From NCBI GenBank assembly GCA_014323765.1, contig JACONM010000017.1, positions 5,949-69,948 on the forward strand: a stretch of DNA of 64,000 bases, read 5' to 3'. This stretch comes from Cellvibrionales bacterium. Its GTDB lineage: Bacteria; Pseudomonadota; Gammaproteobacteria; Pseudomonadales; GM7GCV1. The notes under the pieces were generated by a model, which worked only from the letters and a program-made list of their open reading frames with translations, made no database searches and was not told the DNA's origin. The position numbers and the translations under genes were made by a program. Positions 32,393 through 42,932 of the stretch are shown in pieces (within the stretch, counting starts at the first letter, position 1; each line of letters begins with the position of its first letter).

Positions 32393-34480
32393 TTGAAAAC
32401 CACCCTCCGCATCATCGCGATCCTCCTAGGAATCCCCCTAGCCCTCGCACTCCTAGCGACAGTGGCCCTACTAGGATTTTTGCAGCTAAGCGACCCCAAC
32501 GACTTCAAGCCGCGCATCGAGCAGCTGGCCGCCTCCCACAACATGCGGTTGCGCCTAAATGGCCCGCTCGACTGGCAGCTCTACCCCAGCCTCCGCCTAC
32601 GCCTCAAAGACGCAGAATTCGCCACCAAACTACCCAGCGCACAGGTCAACGCCACCCTAGGATCCGCCGATCTAGAAATGGCACTAGGCCCCCTGCTATC
32701 CGGCCAGCTACACATTAAAGGCGTAGATATTCGCGACTCGCGCATCCTACTGCGCCAGCTGGGCCGCACCCTGACCGAGCAGGCAACGACGCCAACCCCG
32801 CCCGCCCCGCCAAGCCCGATCCCAGAAATCCAGATCGCCCGGATCACCGCCCAAAATGTCGCACTCGAGCTTCATCAGCCGACAGATTCACCAAACACCG
32901 CGCCACAGCAAGCACAGATCGATAAACTGGAAATCGAACACCTCGCCCTCGATGGCCGCCCCTTCCCGCTGCATCTGCATGCGCACTACGCCACCGACCA
33001 ACACCGCCTCAACCTGCAAACCCGCGCCCAGGTCCGCCTCGACCCAGCACAGCAAGACTACGGCCTGCAAACGCAAATTTGGCGATTGCAGCTGGCCGCC
33101 GACAGGCAGCAACTGGCAACCGAAGCCAGCTTCACCCTAACCGCCAATGTGCCGGAAAACATCTGGACGCTGAACCTAGACAGCCTGCAAGCGCAAGGCA
33201 TCACCGCCCGCACTCAAGCCACCGGCACCCTAACCCCGCCTTCCGCCGCAGGAAAATTAAATGCCAAAGGCAGCACCGAACTGCTACGGCAACTTATCGG
33301 CTGGCCACAAGGCACCCTCGCCCTCGACCTAAATTACCGGCTGGACACCCAATCGGCAACGCTAACCACCATCGACCTCGATCTAAGCGGCGGCACCGCC
33401 CCCATAAAAGCGCAGGGCAACGCAACCTATTTTTGGCACAACCAGCAGCCGCACCAACTGGCACTAAATATCGACCAAATCCACCTAGCCGATTTTCTCC
33501 CCAAACCAACGGACGACCCAGCCGCCACCGCAGACCAAACCACGGCGACCGACAACCCCCTAAGCCCGCTAAAAACCGCCCCAAACCTAAACGCCCAAAT
33601 CGCCATCGGCAAACTAACCGCCGCCGGGCAACCGCTCACCGACCTAACTCTAAACATCGCAACCGTCGCCGCCACCGCCCAACTAGAATTGACCCAAGCC
33701 CAACTCGGCAGTGGCACAGTGCGCGGCCATCTACACGCCACCCCAACCGCGGTCACCGACATCGCATTCTCCGCGCAAAATATCGAGCTCGCCGAGCTAT
33801 TCAAAGACGAATCGGGCGCGCCCTCAGTCACCGGCCAGGCCAGCCTAGATTTTCGCGGCCAATGGCAACCGCTCACCACTGGCTCTCCAGCGGCAGGGGT
33901 GCAAGGCGAAGGGCAATTCACCGCCAGCGAGACCCAGCTACCGATGAATCTGGAACAAGCCATCTGCCAAGCCGCCGAACGCTTCGGTGCCAGCGCAGCC
34001 CTCACCGCCGACTGGCCCGCCAGCACCCGCCTGCGAGATTTCGCTACCGATTATCAGGTGCAAAACGGCCTACTACATCTGCACGAAATCGCCACCGGGT
34101 TCGGCAACCTAGCAGTGCGCGGCGGCGGCCAGCTACAGCTCGATAATTTGGAATTCGACGCCCGCCTAGAGCTACGCCTGCAAGGCGACCGCACCAGCGC
34201 ACACGGCTGCAGCATCAACCGCCGCCTGCGCGACACCCCCCTACCACTCAGGTGTCGCGGCAAACTGAATGCAGGCACCGCCCCATCCTGCGCACTCGAT
34301 AGCTCAGTGGTCGGCGGCCTACTCCAAGGCCAAATCAAAGATGCGATTCAGCAAAAGATCGGCCAGCGCATCGAACGACTGCTCGGTAGCGAGACAGACG
34401 AGCAAGAATCGGACACCGAAAACGACACCAAAAAAGAAGCCGATCCAGTACGCGACCTGCTCGAGAACCTGTTCAAATAA
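32393..34480 (+). CDS. AsmA family protein
   Basis: N-terminal TM helix; LSDPNDFKPRIEQLAASHNMRLRLNGPLDWQLYPSLRLRLKDAEF; ends ...AIQQKIGQRIERLL. Confidence 0.85.
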   Translation: MKTTLRIIAILLGIPLALALLATVALLGFLQLSDPNDFKPRIEQLAASHNMRLRLNGPLDWQLYPSLRLRLKDAEFATKLPSAQVNATLGSADLEMALGPLLSGQLHIKGVDIRDSRILLRQLGRTLTEQATTPTPPAPPSPIPEIQIARITAQNVALELHQPTDSPNTAPQQAQIDKLEIEHLALDGRPFPLHLHAHYATDQHRLNLQTRAQVRLDPAQQDYGLQTQIWRLQLAADRQQLATEASFTLTANVPENIWTLNLDSLQAQGITARTQATGTLTPPSAAGKLNAKGSTELLRQLIGWPQGTLALDLNYRLDTQSATLTTIDLDLSGGTAPIKAQGNATYFWHNQQPHQLALNIDQIHLADFLPKPTDDPAATADQTTATDNPLSPLKTAPNLNAQIAIGKLTAAGQPLTDLTLNIATVAATAQLELTQAQLGSGTVRGHLHATPTAVTDIAFSAQNIELAELFKDESGAPSVTGQASLDFRGQWQPLTTGSPAAGVQGEGQFTASETQLPMNLEQAICQAAERFGASAALTADWPASTRLRDFATDYQVQNGLLHLHEIATGFGNLAVRGGGQLQLDNLEFDARLELRLQGDRTSAHGCSINRRLRDTPLPLRCRGKLNAGTAPSCALDSSVVGGLLQGQIKDAIQQKIGQRIERLLGSETDEQESDTENDTKKEADPVRDLLENLFK

Positions 34481-34493
34481 GTCCCCGCCGCCA

Positions 34494-35552
34494 ATGTCGC
34501 ATTCCTGGTCCGCCCGCCTGCTGCAATGGTACGACCGCGCCGGGCGCAAAAACCTACCCTGGCAGCAGCGCACCGATGCCTACGCCATTTGGGTCGCCGA
34601 GACCATGTTACAGCAAACCCAGGTCGCCACGGTAATCCCTTATTTTGAGCGGTTCATCGCCCAATTCCCCGATATAAAAACCCTAGCAACCGCCGAACAA
34701 GATCACGTCCTACACCTCTGGTCCGGCCTAGGCTTCTACGCCCGCGCCCGCAATCTACAGGCCGCCGCCAAGCAAATAATGGCCGAACACAACGGCGTTT
34801 TTCCGCAAGATCAGCGGGCATTGGAAGCCCTACCCGGCATCGGCCGCTCCACCGCCGGAGCCATCCGCGTCCAAGCCTTCGCCCAACGCGCCCCGATCCT
34901 CGATGGCAATGTCAAGCGAGTCTTGACACGCTTCTACGGCATCACCGAATGGCCGGGCACCCGCAAAATAGAAACGCAGCTATGGGCCAAAGCCACCGCC
35001 CTACTGCCGCACAAACGCCTGCGCGACTACACCCAGGCAGTAATGGACCTCGGCGCCCTGCTTTGCACCCGCTCCCGCCCCCACTGCGCCGCCTGCCCGC
35101 TCGCCACCGACTGCATCGCCAAGCGCGACTCGCTGCAAGCGCAGATCCCCGCCCGCAAACCCAAGCCCACCAAGCCAGTGCGCGACATCGTATTTTTAAT
35201 CCTGCGCAACCCGGCTGGCGAGGTCCTGCTACACCGCCGTCCACCCACCGGCGTTTGGGGCGGCCTGTGGAGCTTCCCCGAACTCGCCGCCGACCGCTTG
35301 CAAGAAGACCTCGCCGAACACACCCCACAGCCGATCTCCAAGCTGGATTGGCTACCCGCCGGCACCCACGAATTCTCCCATTTCCGCCTCCGCTACCGCC
35401 CCCTGCTGGTGCGCCTAGCGGAAACGGACGCGCCCGCCACCGGCGAACCCGGCGGGCATATCTGGTACAGTCACACACTCAGCCCGCCGCTGGGGCTACC
35501 CGCCCCGGTCGCCAAAATCCTCCAGCAAATCCAGGCACCCCCGCATGGCTAG
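34494..35552 (+). CDS. mutY: A/G-specific adenine glycosylase
   Basis: [43 protein letters not shown], Fe-S C-x6-C-x2-C-x5-C region. Confidence 0.97.
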   Translation: MSHSWSARLLQWYDRAGRKNLPWQQRTDAYAIWVAETMLQQTQVATVIPYFERFIAQFPDIKTLATAEQDHVLHLWSGLGFYARARNLQAAAKQIMAEHNGVFPQDQRALEALPGIGRSTAGAIRVQAFAQRAPILDGNVKRVLTRFYGITEWPGTRKIETQLWAKATALLPHKRLRDYTQAVMDLGALLCTRSRPHCAACPLATDCIAKRDSLQAQIPARKPKPTKPVRDIVFLILRNPAGEVLLHRRPPTGVWGGLWSFPELAADRLQEDLAEHTPQPISKLDWLPAGTHEFSHFRLRYRPLLVRLAETDAPATGEPGGHIWYSHTLSPPLGLPAPVAKILQQIQAPPHG

Positions 35553-35817
35553 AACCGTTTTCTGCCGCAAATACCAAGCCGATCTCGAAGGGCTAGACCG
35601 CCCGCCCATGCCGGGCCCCAAGGGGCAAGAAATTTTCGAAAATGTATCGAAAAAAGCATGGAGCGAATGGATGGCGCACCAGACCATGCTGATCAACGAA
35701 AAACGCCTGAACCTAATGGAACAAGCCGACCGCACCTACCTCGACACCCAGCGCGAAAAGTTCCTCAGCGGCGCCGATGTGGACCAGGCCGAAGGCTTCA
35801 TCCCCCCCACCCCCTAA
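35545..35817 (+). CDS. yggX: Fe(2+)-trafficking / oxidative damage protection protein
   Basis: [56 protein letters not shown]. Confidence 0.97.
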   Translation: MARTVFCRKYQADLEGLDRPPMPGPKGQEIFENVSKKAWSEWMAHQTMLINEKRLNLMEQADRTYLDTQREKFLSGADVDQAEGFIPPTP

Positions 35818-35980
35818 GCCACCCGCCAGTCGCCGCTCCAGCCCCGCCACACCTTGACTAGCGCACCCCAACCCTATTTAATGCGCCCCCACCAAGCCCC
35901 TCGCCGGCCCCACGCATCGGCCAGCCAGAAAAACCACCAGATCCCCGCCCGATAAGACCCCAAACGCAGCAACGCAAAAC

Positions 35981-36056
35981 GCCCAGGTAGCTCAGTTGGT
36001 AGAGCAGTGGACTGAAAATCCTCGTGTCGGTGGTTCGATTCCGCCCCTGGGCACCA
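35981..36056 (+). tRNA. tRNA-Phe (GAA), CCA encoded
   Basis: GCCCAGG acceptor pairs CCTGGGC; D-arm GCTCAGTTGGTAGAGC; anticodon loop CTGAAAA; T-loop TTCGATT; ACCA end. Confidence 0.95.
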
Positions 36057-36068
36057 TAAAAACCAACC

Positions 36069-36929
36069 CTACCCCACCGCCCCATACCCCCGCCGCAACA
36101 GTGGATTTAGCCAGCGGGCAAAAAAGCCGGTGAATTGGATCGGCGAATCCAGCACGGTCAGGCAAATGCACTCGGCATCTTTGGTCACCACCGGGCGATG
36201 GCGGTCGGCGGCGGCGCGGTACAGGATGTCGCCCTTGTGGTAAATGCCGTCTTCATCGGAAAAGCTGCCTTCCAGCACCACGGTAATCTCAGAGCCGGTG
36301 TGTTTGTGATGCGGCATTTTGCCGCCAGCCTTGACCCGGGTCAGGGCAATTTGCGAACCGTCCTTATCGCGGCATAGCAGGGCCACTCGAATGGCTGGCG
36401 ACAACCGCTGCCAGCGCAATTCATCGTAACCGCGCTCAATAAACTGCCGCAAACTGCGCGGCACCCGATAAGGCCGCATTTTCCCGCCTGCGCCCGGCAT
36501 CTCGCTGTGCCCCCGGTCTGCCCGTTTATCTGCCACCGCTTCCCGCCCCCGCAAATTGGGGGGGCTGTGCGCCTGCCCCTGCGCTGCCGGTACCGCCCTC
36601 ACTCCCGCTTGCGTTTTCACCTCCTCGCCCAAGCTCGCCGCACATTGCGAAACAGCCAATCGCGCCGCCTCCGCCTCCAATCTACCCAAAACCGCCGCCC
36701 GGATGCGCTCCAAATCCGCATCCGCCCGATCTCCCTCTTCCGCCCTCATACCTGTCGCCCCGTCCCCCGCAAAAAAATGCGCCCCCAGCATCTCCAGCTT
36801 GCGCACCTGCCGCCGACAGGCCGCACAGTGCTCCAAATGCGCCGCAATGCAGAGCGCATGCGCGGGTCGCAAGGCCCCGGCGGCGTAATCGGTCAAAAGC
36901 TCGGCGGCGGGGTGATTGGCAATGCTCAT
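36069..36929 (-). CDS. ChrR-type cupin anti-sigma factor
   Basis: Zinc-site-like HPAAELLTDYAAGAL...HLEHCAACRR; cupin MPHHKHTGSEITVVLEGSFSDEDGIY. Confidence 0.92.
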   Translation of the reverse strand: MSIANHPAAELLTDYAAGALRPAHALCIAAHLEHCAACRRQVRKLEMLGAHFFAGDGATGMRAEEGDRADADLERIRAAVLGRLEAEAARLAVSQCAASLGEEVKTQAGVRAVPAAQGQAHSPPNLRGREAVADKRADRGHSEMPGAGGKMRPYRVPRSLRQFIERGYDELRWQRLSPAIRVALLCRDKDGSQIALTRVKAGGKMPHHKHTGSEITVVLEGSFSDEDGIYHKGDILYRAAADRHRPVVTKDAECICLTVLDSPIQFTGFFARWLNPLLRRGYGAVG

Positions 36930-37528
36930 GGTCGCTCCAAAGTCACCGCCAGCTTTTTCAATGCCAGCGAAAGGCGCGATTTGACAGTGCCCAACGGAAT
37001 GCCCAGTTCCGCCGCCACTTCGCTGTGCGATTTGCCTTCCATATAGACCTTGCCGAGCACCTGCTGCTGATGCGCGGGCAAAGCCCCCACCCCAGCGCGC
37101 ACCTCGCGAGCTAGGCGTTTTTGCTGGGCATGCAGAAAGGGGTCGGCACTCTCATCGACTAGCTCCGACCAAACGCTGTCCGGGTCGATATCCGACTGAT
37201 GGCGGGAATTTTTCCGCAAATAATCGATGCGGCAGTTACGCGCCAAGGTAAAAACCCAAGTGCTGACCGCCGCCGTCTCAGGCTTATAGGTGTGCGCCTT
37301 GCGCCACACTTTGAGCATGGTCTCCTGAGTCACCTCCTCGGCCATCAGCAACGCCCCAGGGTAACCGGCCAAGCTAAAGCACTTAATCAGCGGCGCATAG
37401 CGGTCAAACAGCCGCGCAAAAGCGGCGCGATCCTGATGCCGCGCCACAGCCAGCAGGTCAGCGCACTGCTGCCGCCGCTCAGCACTCTCGGCACTTGCCG
37501 CCCGTTCCGCCGCCACCTCCATCCGCAC
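36926..37528 (-). CDS. ECF RNA polymerase sigma factor (ECF11/RpoE-like)
   Basis: FARLFDRYAPLIKCF, EEVTQETMLKVWRKAHTY, YMEGKSHSEVAAELGIPLGTVKSRLSLALKKL. Confidence 0.93.
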   Translation of the reverse strand: MRMEVAAERAASAESAERRQQCADLLAVARHQDRAAFARLFDRYAPLIKCFSLAGYPGALLMAEEVTQETMLKVWRKAHTYKPETAAVSTWVFTLARNCRIDYLRKNSRHQSDIDPDSVWSELVDESADPFLHAQQKRLAREVRAGVGALPAHQQQVLGKVYMEGKSHSEVAAELGIPLGTVKSRLSLALKKLAVTLERP

Positions 37529-37565
37529 CCACTTACCTCCTCTGCATGAACCATGCTCACTAGAT

Positions 37566-37592
37566 TACGCACCAAGCACTAGGTTCGGTTCA
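37566..37592 (-). promoter_or_regulatory. Candidate ECF-type autoregulatory promoter TGAACC-N17-CGTA
   Basis: Minus strand reads TGAACCGAACCTAGTGCTTGGTGCGTAAT, ~38 nt upstream of the sigma-factor start. Confidence 0.4.
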
Positions 37593-37832
37593 CCAACAAC
37601 AATTATAGCCGGCCATGACTCTCCCGCCACCCAAAGCGATCACGACCCAGCAAGCCAACAAAAAATTCCCTAAACATTTGAAAATTTTAGTAAAAAATGG
37701 ATCCAGGCCGCACCCCAATCGCCGGCAAGAATCACCGACAACCGAACCGTAAAATGTACCCAGCCCAGCCAACACCCCGCCCTTTCCCACTCCCCACCAC
37801 CCCCAATTCCAACAAAAAGCATAGAAAAGCGG

Positions 37833-37861
37833 TTGACATCACTAGAAAGACAAGGCATAAA
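37833..37861 (+). promoter_or_regulatory. Candidate sigma70-like promoter TTGACA-N17-CATAAA for the TonB receptor
   Basis: TTGACATCACTAGAAAGACAAGGCATAAA upstream of AGGGGAAACATCATG. Confidence 0.45.
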
Positions 37862-37925
37862 GCTCAACGGCTCGCCCCAGCGGCCCACCACAAACCACTA
37901 AGCCAACGTTTCTAGGGGAAACATC

Positions 37926-40898
37926 ATGCGTAAATCAGCACTACTCGCCGCCGTCGCGGCCACACTAGCGGCTCTGTTCACAATGCCCATCGCGGCCCAA
38001 CCCAACTCTGCCCCCCCCCCCCAATTAATCGATGAGATCGTCATCACTGGCTACAAAGCCTCTCTCGGTGCCGCCATCGACCGCAAGCGCAACGCCTCCT
38101 CCATCCTCGATTCCATCAACGCCGAAGACATCGGCAAATTCCCCGACCAAAACGTCGCCGAATCCCTCTCCCGCATCTCCGGTGTCACCGTAACCCGCGA
38201 TTTCGGCGAAGGCGAAAAGGTCTCCATCCGCGGCACCCAAACCAACCAAAACCGCACCCTACTAAACGGCGTATCCGTCGCCTCCACCGACTGGTTCACC
38301 CTAGACCTCCCCTCCCGCGGCTTCAACTACCTAATCCTGCCGTCTAACCTAATCCGCTCCGCCGAAGTCTATAAATCCCCGCAAGCAAACATTCAAGAAG
38401 GCTCGCTCGGCGGCACGGTGGTCTTGAATACTCGCAAACCACTCGATTTCGAAGACCCAGATAGCGGCTTGCCCTTCACCTTTTCCGGCCAACTGGAATA
38501 TCAAGATTCCGACAATTCCGGCGAAAATGACCCGCAAGTCTCCACCTTATTTTCATGGAAAAACGGCGATGACACCGTGGGCGCGTTGCTTTCCTTTACT
38601 CGCCAAGAGCGCAGCCTGAACCGATTTGGCCGCGAAGTTGTTACATTTCTTGCTCCCGATAATGGAGATAACGAAACCGACGCATGGTTCCCGCGACTAA
38701 TTGGCGAGACCGATTTCCGCCAAGAACGGGTCCGTGAAACTATATTTGGATCCTTTCAATGGGCTCCCACCGATAATTTCGAAGCTACCTTAAATATCCT
38801 CGACACCAATCTAGATGCCAACAATATCAACCAGAACAACCTAATAACCGCCGGCCCAGATGGTACCAAGCCTGTTGAGCCCCTTGCAAATAATGTTACC
38901 TATGAAGGCTCAGGAGACGAGCGGGGCGTTGTGGCGGCTACCCTAGATGCCTCGGACCCGGTACCAGCAACACCAAACGATGCGGGCGAGTACGGTAATA
39001 GGTCAAATTCTGGCGGGCGCACACAGGCATTTGATCGTATCTCTAGCATTGAAACCCAGTCCTACGATCTAGAAGCAGTCTGGAAAAATGGCGGCAATGA
39101 ACTCACTGTCCGCATTGGCATGACCGACTCTGAAGGCGGTGCCCCCGACGAGCGCTACTGGGGCTTCACCACTGAAGGTAAGGTAGGTGAAAGGGGACCT
39201 AAAACAGCAGCAGACCCCAGAATAGACCGAGTAGGAGCCATTGACAGGATCACTTTTGATCGAAATCTGAATCTGCAATTCTTGACCCGTAATGATGCAA
39301 ACGGCAACGGTACGCTTGAAGACGATGAAACTGAGTTAGTCCCAGAGTCTCCAGAACAGTATCTAGCTCGCCCATTCGAGTTTGCAAACGCTCGATCCAC
39401 CGTGAATGAAGAAGAAGAAAGCTACCTAGGCATTGACTACGCCATGGATACGGATCTAGGAGCTTTCCAAACGGTAACCGTGGGCTTCCTCTACCGCGAC
39501 CGTGAAAAAGGGCGCACCGCTTCCATAACCGAATATCACCGCTGGACCGATGCGCAGCACACGGACGATGCGGCAGGATACGGCACGGTCAAGGATGGAG
39601 AAACTAATTGGTCCCAATCTCTCGCTGGCGGAACATTAGGGCAATACACAGCTGGCGAGCGCGGCGCAGACTACGAACTGATCGATTCCGCGACTGCCCG
39701 CCGACTCGCCAGCCCCGACCTCGCCACTCCTCCAGTGCCCGTTCTCACCAGGCCAAACTTGACGGATACTTGGACAGTGGAGGAAGAAATTTTTGCCGCT
39801 TACATCAAAGCCGAATTCTCTGAAGGCAATATCAGCGGCGATATTGGCTTGCGCGCAGTCTCTACCGATCTGTCTTCTACAGGTTGGGTTGCCAGTGCCA
39901 GCAGTGAAACTCCGGGTTGGGTAGAAGCGGCCAATGGTGCGTCTGCATCTATGGTCGGTGCCCATTTTCTTGCCACGGCTTTCGGTTGCCATAACTACGA
40001 TGAAACCCTGAACGGTGCGGCATCTGCAATGGCATCCGCGACGAAGCATTGCCAAGCAACCCTCACCACAGTGGATAACTCCTATACCGAGATATTGCCC
40101 AGTCTTAATGTTTCCTTTGACATGAGCGATAATACAAAACTGCGCTTTGCAGCCGCCCGCACCATGTCTCGCCCGGACCCTCAGTCCCTAGCCCTGCGCG
40201 AAAACTTTTTCGTCAATACCGCATCAGGCACTAGGGGCAACCCCAACTTGAAACCGATAACCGCCAATCAGTACGATCTGTCTTGGGAGCGGTATTTGAC
40301 CGCCGATGCATTGTTGGCTATCACCTACTTTTACAAGGATATTACCGGCAACCTGATCCCCGGCCAAGTGCAGGAAACCAGAACGGACCCGGATACAGGC
40401 AACAGGCTTGAAGTAACCTTCAATACGCCGGAGAACGCACAAGATGCCACTCTTGACGGCATCGAGCTGCTCTACCAGCAGCCGCTCGGTAACAATTTTG
40501 GCGTGGTTCTCAACTTCACTTGGACAGACTCAGAGACGGATGAGGAGCGCGATATTTACGGTCGCCCCGGCTCAGGCGTTGTGACTGGCGTATCCGACGA
40601 GGTCTACAACCTAACTGGCTACTACGAAGATGATCGCCTAGATGTTCGCGTCAGCTACAACTGGCGCTCCGAATACCTAAACGAGGTCGCCTACTTTGGT
40701 TCGGAGATTTGGACCGATGCTTATGGCCAGCTGGATATTTCCGCCAGCTACGACATCACCGATAATTTCGAGCTAACCTTTGATGCGCTAAATGTAACCG
40801 ACGAAGACATAGATCAGTACCACCTCATCACATCCCGCCCCTCCAAAATCTACGACAACGACCAGCGTTTCCTAGTGGGCCTCAACTTCAGCTTCTAA
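37926..40898 (+). CDS. TonB-dependent receptor (carbohydrate-type)
   Basis: Signal peptide; IDEIVITGYKASLGAAIDRKRNASSILDSINAEDIGKFPDQNVAESLSRISGV; ends FLVGLNFSF. Confidence 0.95.
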   Translation: MRKSALLAAVAATLAALFTMPIAAQPNSAPPPQLIDEIVITGYKASLGAAIDRKRNASSILDSINAEDIGKFPDQNVAESLSRISGVTVTRDFGEGEKVSIRGTQTNQNRTLLNGVSVASTDWFTLDLPSRGFNYLILPSNLIRSAEVYKSPQANIQEGSLGGTVVLNTRKPLDFEDPDSGLPFTFSGQLEYQDSDNSGENDPQVSTLFSWKNGDDTVGALLSFTRQERSLNRFGREVVTFLAPDNGDNETDAWFPRLIGETDFRQERVRETIFGSFQWAPTDNFEATLNILDTNLDANNINQNNLITAGPDGTKPVEPLANNVTYEGSGDERGVVAATLDASDPVPATPNDAGEYGNRSNSGGRTQAFDRISSIETQSYDLEAVWKNGGNELTVRIGMTDSEGGAPDERYWGFTTEGKVGERGPKTAADPRIDRVGAIDRITFDRNLNLQFLTRNDANGNGTLEDDETELVPESPEQYLARPFEFANARSTVNEEEESYLGIDYAMDTDLGAFQTVTVGFLYRDREKGRTASITEYHRWTDAQHTDDAAGYGTVKDGETNWSQSLAGGTLGQYTAGERGADYELIDSATARRLASPDLATPPVPVLTRPNLTDTWTVEEEIFAAYIKAEFSEGNISGDIGLRAVSTDLSSTGWVASASSETPGWVEAANGASASMVGAHFLATAFGCHNYDETLNGAASAMASATKHCQATLTTVDNSYTEILPSLNVSFDMSDNTKLRFAAARTMSRPDPQSLALRENFFVNTASGTRGNPNLKPITANQYDLSWERYLTADALLAITYFYKDITGNLIPGQVQETRTDPDTGNRLEVTFNTPENAQDATLDGIELLYQQPLGNNFGVVLNFTWTDSETDEERDIYGRPGSGVVTGVSDEVYNLTGYYEDDRLDVRVSYNWRSEYLNEVAYFGSEIWTDAYGQLDISASYDITDNFELTFDALNVTDEDIDQYHLITSRPSKIYDNDQRFLVGLNFSF
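38011..38022 (+). repeat. C12 homopolymer inside TonB receptor 5' coding region
   Basis: CTCTG-CCCCCCCCCCCC-AATTAATC, encodes APPPQ. Confidence 0.9.
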
Positions 40899-40916
40899 CC
40901 GGCTCCCAACCTCCAA

Positions 40917-40954
40917 TCCCTGACGAGGCACCTCCCCTCGTCAGGGATTTTTTT
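40917..40954 (+). terminator. Intrinsic terminator after TonB receptor
   Basis: TCCCTGACGAGG-caccTC-CCCTCGTCAGGGA stem followed by a T-tract. Confidence 0.9.
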
Positions 40955-40969
40955 ACTTGCAACCCAACC

Positions 40970-41662
40970 GTGCCACGCCTCACCATCGACCAACTAGATG
41001 CCCAAATAAAAGGCGGCTTAATCGCCTCCTGCCAACCCGTCACCGCCGGCCCGCTCGACACCTCCGAAATAGTCGCCGCCCTAAGTCAAGCCTGCCTCGC
41101 CGGCGGTGCCCGCGCCCTGCGCATTGAAGGTGCCAAACGGGTGCAAAAAGTCCGCCAAAATACCCAAGCTCCCATCATCGGCATAGTCAAACGCGATCTC
41201 CCCACCTCCCCCGTCCGCATCACCCCCCTATTGGCAGATGTCCGCGATCTAGCCGCCGCCGGCGCCGACATCATCGCCTTCGATTGCACCGACCGCCCCC
41301 GCCCCACCCCGCGCCCCGCTATAATCCAAGCCATTCACACCGCCGGCTGCATCGCCATGGCCGACTGCGCCACCCTCCCCGACATCGAATTCGCCCACGC
41401 CAACGGAGCCGAACTCATTGCCACCACCCTCTCCGGCTATACTGGCGAAAAAACCCCCGCTGAACCCGATTACGATCTCTTAAAAGCAGCTACAAAAATA
41501 GCCCCCCGCATCATCGCCGAAGGCCGCTTCAACACCCCCACCCGCGCCCAAAAAGCCATGCAACACGGAGCCTGGGCAGTAACAGTCGGCACCGCCCTAA
41601 CCCGCATTGAGCTAATCACCAAGTCCTTCGCCGATACCCTGCACCACAAAAACCCTAATTAA
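40970..41662 (+). CDS. nanE: N-acetylmannosamine-6-phosphate 2-epimerase
   Basis: GGLIASCQPVTAGPLDTSEIVAA, GADIIAFDCTDRPRP, IIAEGRFNTPTRAQKAMQHGAWAVTVGTALTR. Confidence 0.93.
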   Translation: MPRLTIDQLDAQIKGGLIASCQPVTAGPLDTSEIVAALSQACLAGGARALRIEGAKRVQKVRQNTQAPIIGIVKRDLPTSPVRITPLLADVRDLAAAGADIIAFDCTDRPRPTPRPAIIQAIHTAGCIAMADCATLPDIEFAHANGAELIATTLSGYTGEKTPAEPDYDLLKAATKIAPRIIAEGRFNTPTRAQKAMQHGAWAVTVGTALTRIELITKSFADTLHHKNPN

Positions 41663-41663
41663 A

Positions 41664-42932
41664 ATGACCGCCCGCTACCTCAGCCTATTAGCAAGCCTCT
41701 TTATTGCATTGGCGGTGATCGCCTTCATCGCCCGCACCCCCCCGCCGGCAGACGACTGCACCCCCATCGAATTCTGGACCATGCAATTATCCCCCGTCCT
41801 AGACGATTACTTAAACCAAGCCATCGCCGACTACGAACAGCTAAATCCCCACATAAAAATCAAATGGGTCGATGTCGCCTGGGCCGATATGGAACGCAAA
41901 CTGCTCGCCGCCGTCGCCGCCAACACCGCCCCCGACATCGCCAACCTAAACCCCCAATTCTCCTCCAAGCTGGCCGAATTCGCCGCTCTACACAACCCCG
42001 AACAGTTCATGGCGCAAACAGCCATCGCCAATTACTTCCCCAAAGTCTGGCAAGCCAACCAGCTACACGGCCAAATCTTCGGTGTCCCCTGGTATTTATC
42101 CACCAACATCGCCATTTACAACCGCGCCCTATTCACCGCCGCCAACGCCCCCTTCCCCCAAACCCTCGCCGACATCCCCGCCATCGGCCGGCAAATCAAA
42201 CAAGCTACCGGCGCCTACAGTTTCTTCCCCAGCTTCGACGGCAGCGAATTATTAGAAAATCATGTTTTACTAGGCGGCCAATTCACCCCCGCAGACAACA
42301 GACTGCACCCCGCAGATGTCCGCCGCACCCTAGCCTATTACCGCGACCTCTATCAAAGCGGCGCCGTCCCCCCCTCCGTCCTAATTGACGGCCACCAAAA
42401 AGCCCTAGACCTCTTCCAATCCGGCCAGCTCGCCATCTTATTAAGCGGTGCCCACATGCTCCACAGCATTATGCTAAACGCCCCCAAACTAGCCGATCAA
42501 ATAACCGTCGGCCCCCACCCCAAATCCGCCAACGACACCGTAAATATCGCCGCCATGAATCTCGTCGTACCACGCCAAAGCGACCACCCGCAAAAGGCAT
42601 TTGATTTTGTCGCCTTCATCACCTCCCCCGCCCGCCAAGCAGAAATGGCCACCCACGTACCGGTCTTCCCATCGACCCCCGCCAGCCTAAACGCCCCCAT
42701 TTTTACCAACGCAGATCCGGACAACCCCCAATACGAACAAGCCAAAGCCTACTCCATCGCCCAGCTAAAAAAAGGCGAAGTGTTATTACCCCCAATGCAA
42801 CGCTATTCCAAATTAAACACCGTTTTCGCCCGCCAAACGCAACGCGTCATGCTTGAAGAAATATCTCTCACCGAAGGCACCACCAAACTAATCGCCGATT
42901 GGAATAAAATAACGCGAGCCTCCCATGACTAA
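41664..42932 (+). CDS. ABC transporter sugar-binding protein
   Basis: IEFWTMQLSPVLDDYLNQAIADYEQLNPHIKIKWVDV; N-terminal signal/TM. Confidence 0.9.
   Translation: MTARYLSLLASLFIALAVIAFIARTPPPADDCTPIEFWTMQLSPVLDDYLNQAIADYEQLNPHIKIKWVDVAWADMERKLLAAVAANTAPDIANLNPQFSSKLAEFAALHNPEQFMAQTAIANYFPKVWQANQLHGQIFGVPWYLSTNIAIYNRALFTAANAPFPQTLADIPAIGRQIKQATGAYSFFPSFDGSELLENHVLLGGQFTPADNRLHPADVRRTLAYYRDLYQSGAVPPSVLIDGHQKALDLFQSGQLAILLSGAHMLHSIMLNAPKLADQITVGPHPKSANDTVNIAAMNLVVPRQSDHPQKAFDFVAFITSPARQAEMATHVPVFPSTPASLNAPIFTNADPDNPQYEQAKAYSIAQLKKGEVLLPPMQRYSKLNTVFARQTQRVMLEEISLTEGTTKLIADWNKITRASHD

Noticed and set aside
32369-32394. C-tracts just upstream of the AsmA gene as a phase-variable promoter
   Set aside because: Short interrupted runs of C, consistent with general C-richness of intergenic DNA here.
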